NCBI GenBank assembly: GCA_023375785.1
Contig: SZWC01004994.1
Coordinates: 90,200 to 119,762 of the forward strand
DNA: 29,563 nt
Reading direction: 5' to 3'
Source: Penium margaritaceum
Lineage: Eukaryota; Streptophyta; Zygnematophyceae; Desmidiales; Peniaceae
This document shows positions 26,710 through 29,563 of the stretch, in pieces; the stretch's first letter is position 1; each line of letters begins with the position of its first letter. Under the pieces are notes generated by a model. It had not been told where the DNA came from. It saw only the letters and a program-made list of their open reading frames with translations, and did no database searches. The translations under genes and the position numbers were made by a program.

Positions 26710-27532
26710 CTAAAGCCTTTGGGAAACCCCTTGAGAGATCACAGAAGCTTGGAGAGCCATACGCTCGATGGCAATGGATGCGGTTGAGGGGATGCTGCGC
26801 ACTCTTCTCATCTCTGTAGCTGACTGTCGTTCTTTCTTGTGACTGGGTGGAGGATGGTTGTGTTCGCCGACATATGCTGTGTCTACATCAAATCCATTTT
26901 GCAGTTGGCACTGTGCTCACGAATTTCTTGCATGAGCATTTTTGTCTGCGAATGTCGGTACCACCATCATGACGGCAACGGAAGTACTCCCTGAACAGAA
27001 GTTAACAATGAAAAGGTCATGAACCACGACTGAAAATCAGGATTGCAATGGTCACGGAAGAGAACATAGACATATTGCACCTTCAAAGAAAAAGAATAAA
27101 GGCTGATTCTGCTGCTTTGCAATCACGCAATCATGTTTTTCATTCATTGCACGATCAACGTTTCAAAAAGCAGGAGTGAACATTACAGAAGAGACGGTTC
27201 CATCACAGATCGTATTGAAAATGAAGGAGTCCTTCCAGTGGCAATGGTAGCAGGGGTGGAGGCAGTACTAGCTGCAGAGAGGTTGAGTGGAAAACTTGCA
27301 GAGTTTGTAAAAAGGGAAACCCAGACACTCACCTCACTGTGCCGCTGTTGCACTTCTTCTCCCCGTACTTGAGCCAGTCAAAGCCGTCTTCGTGAACAAA
27401 CTGCTTGGCTGGGCACCTCTTTTTTCCTCTTGCATGCCGCACACACGCGTCCATGTCTGGTTGACACATGTCTTTGTATTCTACGAACAGGATCACGTTG
27501 GCTGCGGTCACAAGTTCAGCACCTGGAAGCCC
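26710..27532 (-). CDS. WRKY/GCM1-like zinc-finger gene, two exons read
   Basis: WRKY-type fingers bind DNA in plant transcription factors and in some Mutator-like transposases. Exon 1 is 27532-27333, after an acceptor (CTTGGCAG) and before a strong donor (GTGAGT, 27332-27327). It contains GFDWLKYGEKKCNSGTVR, which aligns with the WRKY strand GYKWRKYGQKxVKGNPxPR. After a 342-bp intron ending TTCTGTTCAG, exon 2 (26990 to about 26710) reads R-EYFRC, then KCSCKKFV, KWI, a 1-nt frame slip, then DVDTAYVGEHNHPPP. The intron splits an Arg codon, as in many WRKY genes. The last Cys of KCSC is 22 residues before HNH, the standard WRKY spacing. The first loop (Cys to Cys 12-14 residues) is much longer than the usual 4-7. 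The slip is an extra T in ATTTG at 26890-26892; without correction TGA follows at once. Upstream exons and the true start were not found. Confidence 0.6.
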
Positions 27533-27613
27533 CTGCCAAGCACAGAAGATGTGAGGGCAAGACAGCTTTCCTTGACAATGGATGACCTCTTCAAGTGAAA
27601 ATCACTATGTAGT

Positions 27614-27655
27614 ATAGTGATTGTCACTAAGTGACAATCACTATAGTGATTGTCA
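27614..27655. repeat. Overlapping perfect palindromes
   Basis: Arms 27614-27628 and 27630-27644 (ATAGTGATTGTCACT) fold with a 1-nt centre. The right arm also forms a second, 24-bp perfect palindrome at 27632-27655 centred on CTATAG. A further ATCACTAT lies just upstream (27601-27608). The block can form alternative cruciforms. It sits just upstream of the first WRKY-like exon read on the minus strand. Confidence 0.85.
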
Positions 27656-27688
27656 AGGAAACATTAGGAGTGTAAGCCAGTTCAACCC

Positions 27689-27738
27689 AATGTGTCAAGC
27701 GCAGGTCCCTACGTTTAGGGACCTGCGCTTGACACATT
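27689..27738. repeat. 22-bp perfect hairpin
   Basis: Arms 27689-27710 and 27717-27738 are exact reverse complements around the loop ACGTTT; each core is GTCAAGCGCAGGTCCCT or its complement. It lies 34 bp from the palindrome block and is unrelated to it in sequence. Confidence 0.85.
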
Positions 27739-27739
27739 T

Positions 27740-28839
27740 TGCATCCAAGCATTGGGAACTAAGATAATGGTGACAGGTTGTATTCATTGAATGATCTGCA
27801 AAGTACATGTTTGAGTTTTTCCGGTGACTTGTGCTGGTGATGGTATTCTGGACAAAGAAGCCCAATGTGAACCTTGTGGCACGGCAACGGCTCCTGATGG
27901 CCTTGGCCTTCATCTCGGTGGAAGTCATGGATGCTCTAACCAGACCCAGGGTCTAACAGAATGCCAGGTTACAGGATCTCTTGATCCTCATGCAGACGAC
28001 CAATAGCAAGACACAAGCTTTCCATGGCACGACACCCTTGAAGACTTTCACATTCTTGGTGGCACCACTATGATGCCCGACGTGGCAGGTGCACTTTCTG
28101 CACAGGTAGGATGGCACGTCTACTGAACGGGCCCAGGAACATGCCCAGGTCAAGTTCCAGGAATCAGTTGGAGCCACTATAGAACGGGAAACGGGGTTGT
28201 TTCCCGAGTCGCTCTGTAGATCAGGTCAACGTTGAGCCTTGATACGTCCCACGGTCAGCATCACGTGTGCCTAAACATCTGTCCAAACACAACAGAGACT
28301 CTCGCATTAGAGTCCCCTTTTAAACCTGTGAGATTTTCCTGAGCCGCAGTCTCGTTTGCCATTCCTTAGGTGACACCTAGAACCAGACACTCTGCTTCAC
28401 TGTGCGGGGTGCATTGTCGGATGTGCTGGACATTTCCAAATTTCTCTCTGTGCTCTGACCAAGGAGACTGTTGGCAGCAAGGGCAGCCACAGTGAGGTGG
28501 CACAGGTGCAACAGCAGCTGACTCAGCGCAGCTGCTGTCTGTCTCCACCACTTTTGCCTTGCCGTGGCAATTACTGCTGGTACTGGAAGCTACGCGGCCA
28601 GCAGAGAGCTCATGATGGAGACTGCCTTTTTTTTTTTTTTAAATAAGAGCTGCATTCAGAAGGACTGATGAATGCCACTTCCTTGGAACATGCTGGATCC
28701 AGTGCCTTTCCAGACCAGGCCAGTAGATTGCTCAAGATGTGCATAGAACATGGCTGAGCTGGCATGGTCCGCGTCTGGCGGCTATCTCCCTGCGGTGCCA
28801 CGTTGGCTCCAAAACTGGGCAAACTGGGGATGAATCATT

Positions 28840-28840
<1 letters not shown>
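27740..28840. other. No gene assigned; coding-like frame on plus strand
   Basis: A plus-strand frame from 27824 runs to 28123 with a single TAG (28004-28006). It includes DILGG-like and SFPWHDTLEDFHILGGTTMM segments that look less random than most, but I recognise no domain. Upstream exons of the minus-strand WRKY-like gene could also lie here. A run of 14 T is at 28627-28640. Confidence 0.3.

Positions 28841-28883
<43 letters not shown>
28841..28883. repeat. (CAG)n microsatellite
   Basis: About 13-14 CAG units are followed by interrupted CAG/CAA-rich sequence to about 28960. In one plus-strand frame (28764-29048, 94 codons) this gives a Ser run and then a Gln/His-rich stretch. Whether that frame is translated cannot be told. 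Confidence 0.9.
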
Positions 28884-28885
<2 letters not shown>

Positions 28886-29222
28886 CGTCTACTGTAGCAG
28901 TACCTCAATGGCAGACTGCTGCCACAGGCAGCAGCATGAACAACAGCATCAGCAACAACGCCGCCAACACAAGTTGACGCAGGCTTGGCAACACCAACAT
29001 GAGCATCTACAGGAGGAGTGGGGTGCCTGCCACTGCAGAGGAGTCTGAACCATCAGCAGAAGCAACGAGTCAATGCCAATGACGTAAGGATGAGCAGAGG
29101 CAGGTGCAGGACCAGCAGGGGAAGAAGCCCCTGGTGAAGGATAACTGATGAAAGTATCACAGAGCCGACGCTGAAAAAGGAAAAGAAGGGGGAAAGAGGT
29201 GGAGGATGACAAGAAGGATGAA

Positions 29223-29563
29223 AAGGGGAGGAGGACAAGGAGGACGAGGATGATGACAATGAGGAGGAGGAGGAGGAGGAGGAGGAGGAGGAGGAAGAGG
29301 AGGAGGAGGAGGAGGACGACGACGACGACGACGACGACGAGGAGGACGAGGAGGACGAGGACGAGGAGGAGGACGAGGAGGAGGACGAGGAGGACGAGGA
29401 GGACGAGGAGGAGGACGAGGATGAGGACGAGGACGAGGACGAGGACGAGGATGAGGACGAGGAGGACGAGGAGGAGGACAAGGAGGAGGACGAGGAGGAG
29501 GACGAGGAGGAGGAGGACGAGGAGTACGAGGAGGAGGAGGAGGAGGAGGAGGAGGAGGAGGAG
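29223..29563. repeat. GAG/GAC minisatellite, continues past the window
   Basis: This purine-rich tract consists of mixed GAG, GAC and GAT triplets, including (GAG)n near 29262-29300, (GAC)n near 29315-29340 and GAGGAC or GACGAGGAC higher-order units to the end. One plus frame would give a Glu/Asp-only peptide without an ATG; the opposite strand gives a Ser-only frame. It is best treated as a simple repeat. Confidence 0.9.

Noticed and set aside
28764..29048. 94-codon Ser/Gln-rich frame over the CAG run as a gene.
   Set aside because: Composition is driven by the repeat; no domain, no clear start context, and the three phases are equally repetitive.
29053..29481. 142-codon poly-Ser minus-strand frame.
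   Set aside because: It is the complement of the GAG/GAC minisatellite.

Overview
The window looks like nuclear DNA of a plant-lineage eukaryote (a streptophyte: land plant or charophyte-type alga; I cannot name the species). The evidence is two Ty1/copia retrotransposon families, a decayed hAT transposase, a GT-AG intron splitting a WRKY-type zinc-finger coding region, long AT-rich stretches without genes, and many microsatellites. A run of 89 N at 13301-13389 and a single N at 17446 mark a draft assembly. There is no prokaryotic gene organisation.

Layout. 1-625: no gene, but three ACATCGATGT palindromes. 626-3718 (minus): a hAT-family transposase pseudogene with an acidic, Gln/Glu-rich tail. 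4526-5452: a 39-bp hairpin, a possible reverse-transcriptase scrap, and a minus-strand LTR (family 'a'). 6300-7009: repeat-rich relics of copia leader and gag on the minus strand. 7112-13118: a dead copia element (Copia-1, plus strand, many stops and frameshifts) enclosed by two inverted copies of a ~0.63-kb non-coding repeat (called Z here). Beyond the right-hand Z copy lies half of an LTR whose other half lies, in inverted orientation, just right of the left-hand Z copy. 14129-19738: a complete, young copia element (Copia-2) with 714-bp LTRs that are about 98% identical, a perfect 5-bp target duplication (TGGTT), a primer site matching the anticodon arm of initiator tRNA-Met, and gag-pol interrupted by one +1 frameshift. 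19744-25600: AT-rich, with possible leucine-rich-repeat remnants on the minus strand. 25647-27532 (minus): a probable host gene or gene relic with a WRKY/GCM1-like zinc finger carrying WLKYGEK in place of WRKYGQK. 27600-29563: palindromes, a CAG run and a GAG/GAC minisatellite that runs off the window.

How the parts relate. The retroelement proteins belong to the usual copia cycle (Gag particle, protease, integrase, reverse transcriptase/RNase H). Only Copia-2 is close to functional. The strongest structural reading is that the ~4.75-kb segment between the two Z copies, most of Copia-1, has been inverted: turning it back rejoins the split LTR and restores a 9-bp duplication (CACCACATT) around Z. 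The most interesting coding region is the minus-strand WRKY-like finger, with an altered signature, an enlarged first finger loop and one apparent 1-nt frameshift. All family calls come from reading motifs by eye; no database search was run.
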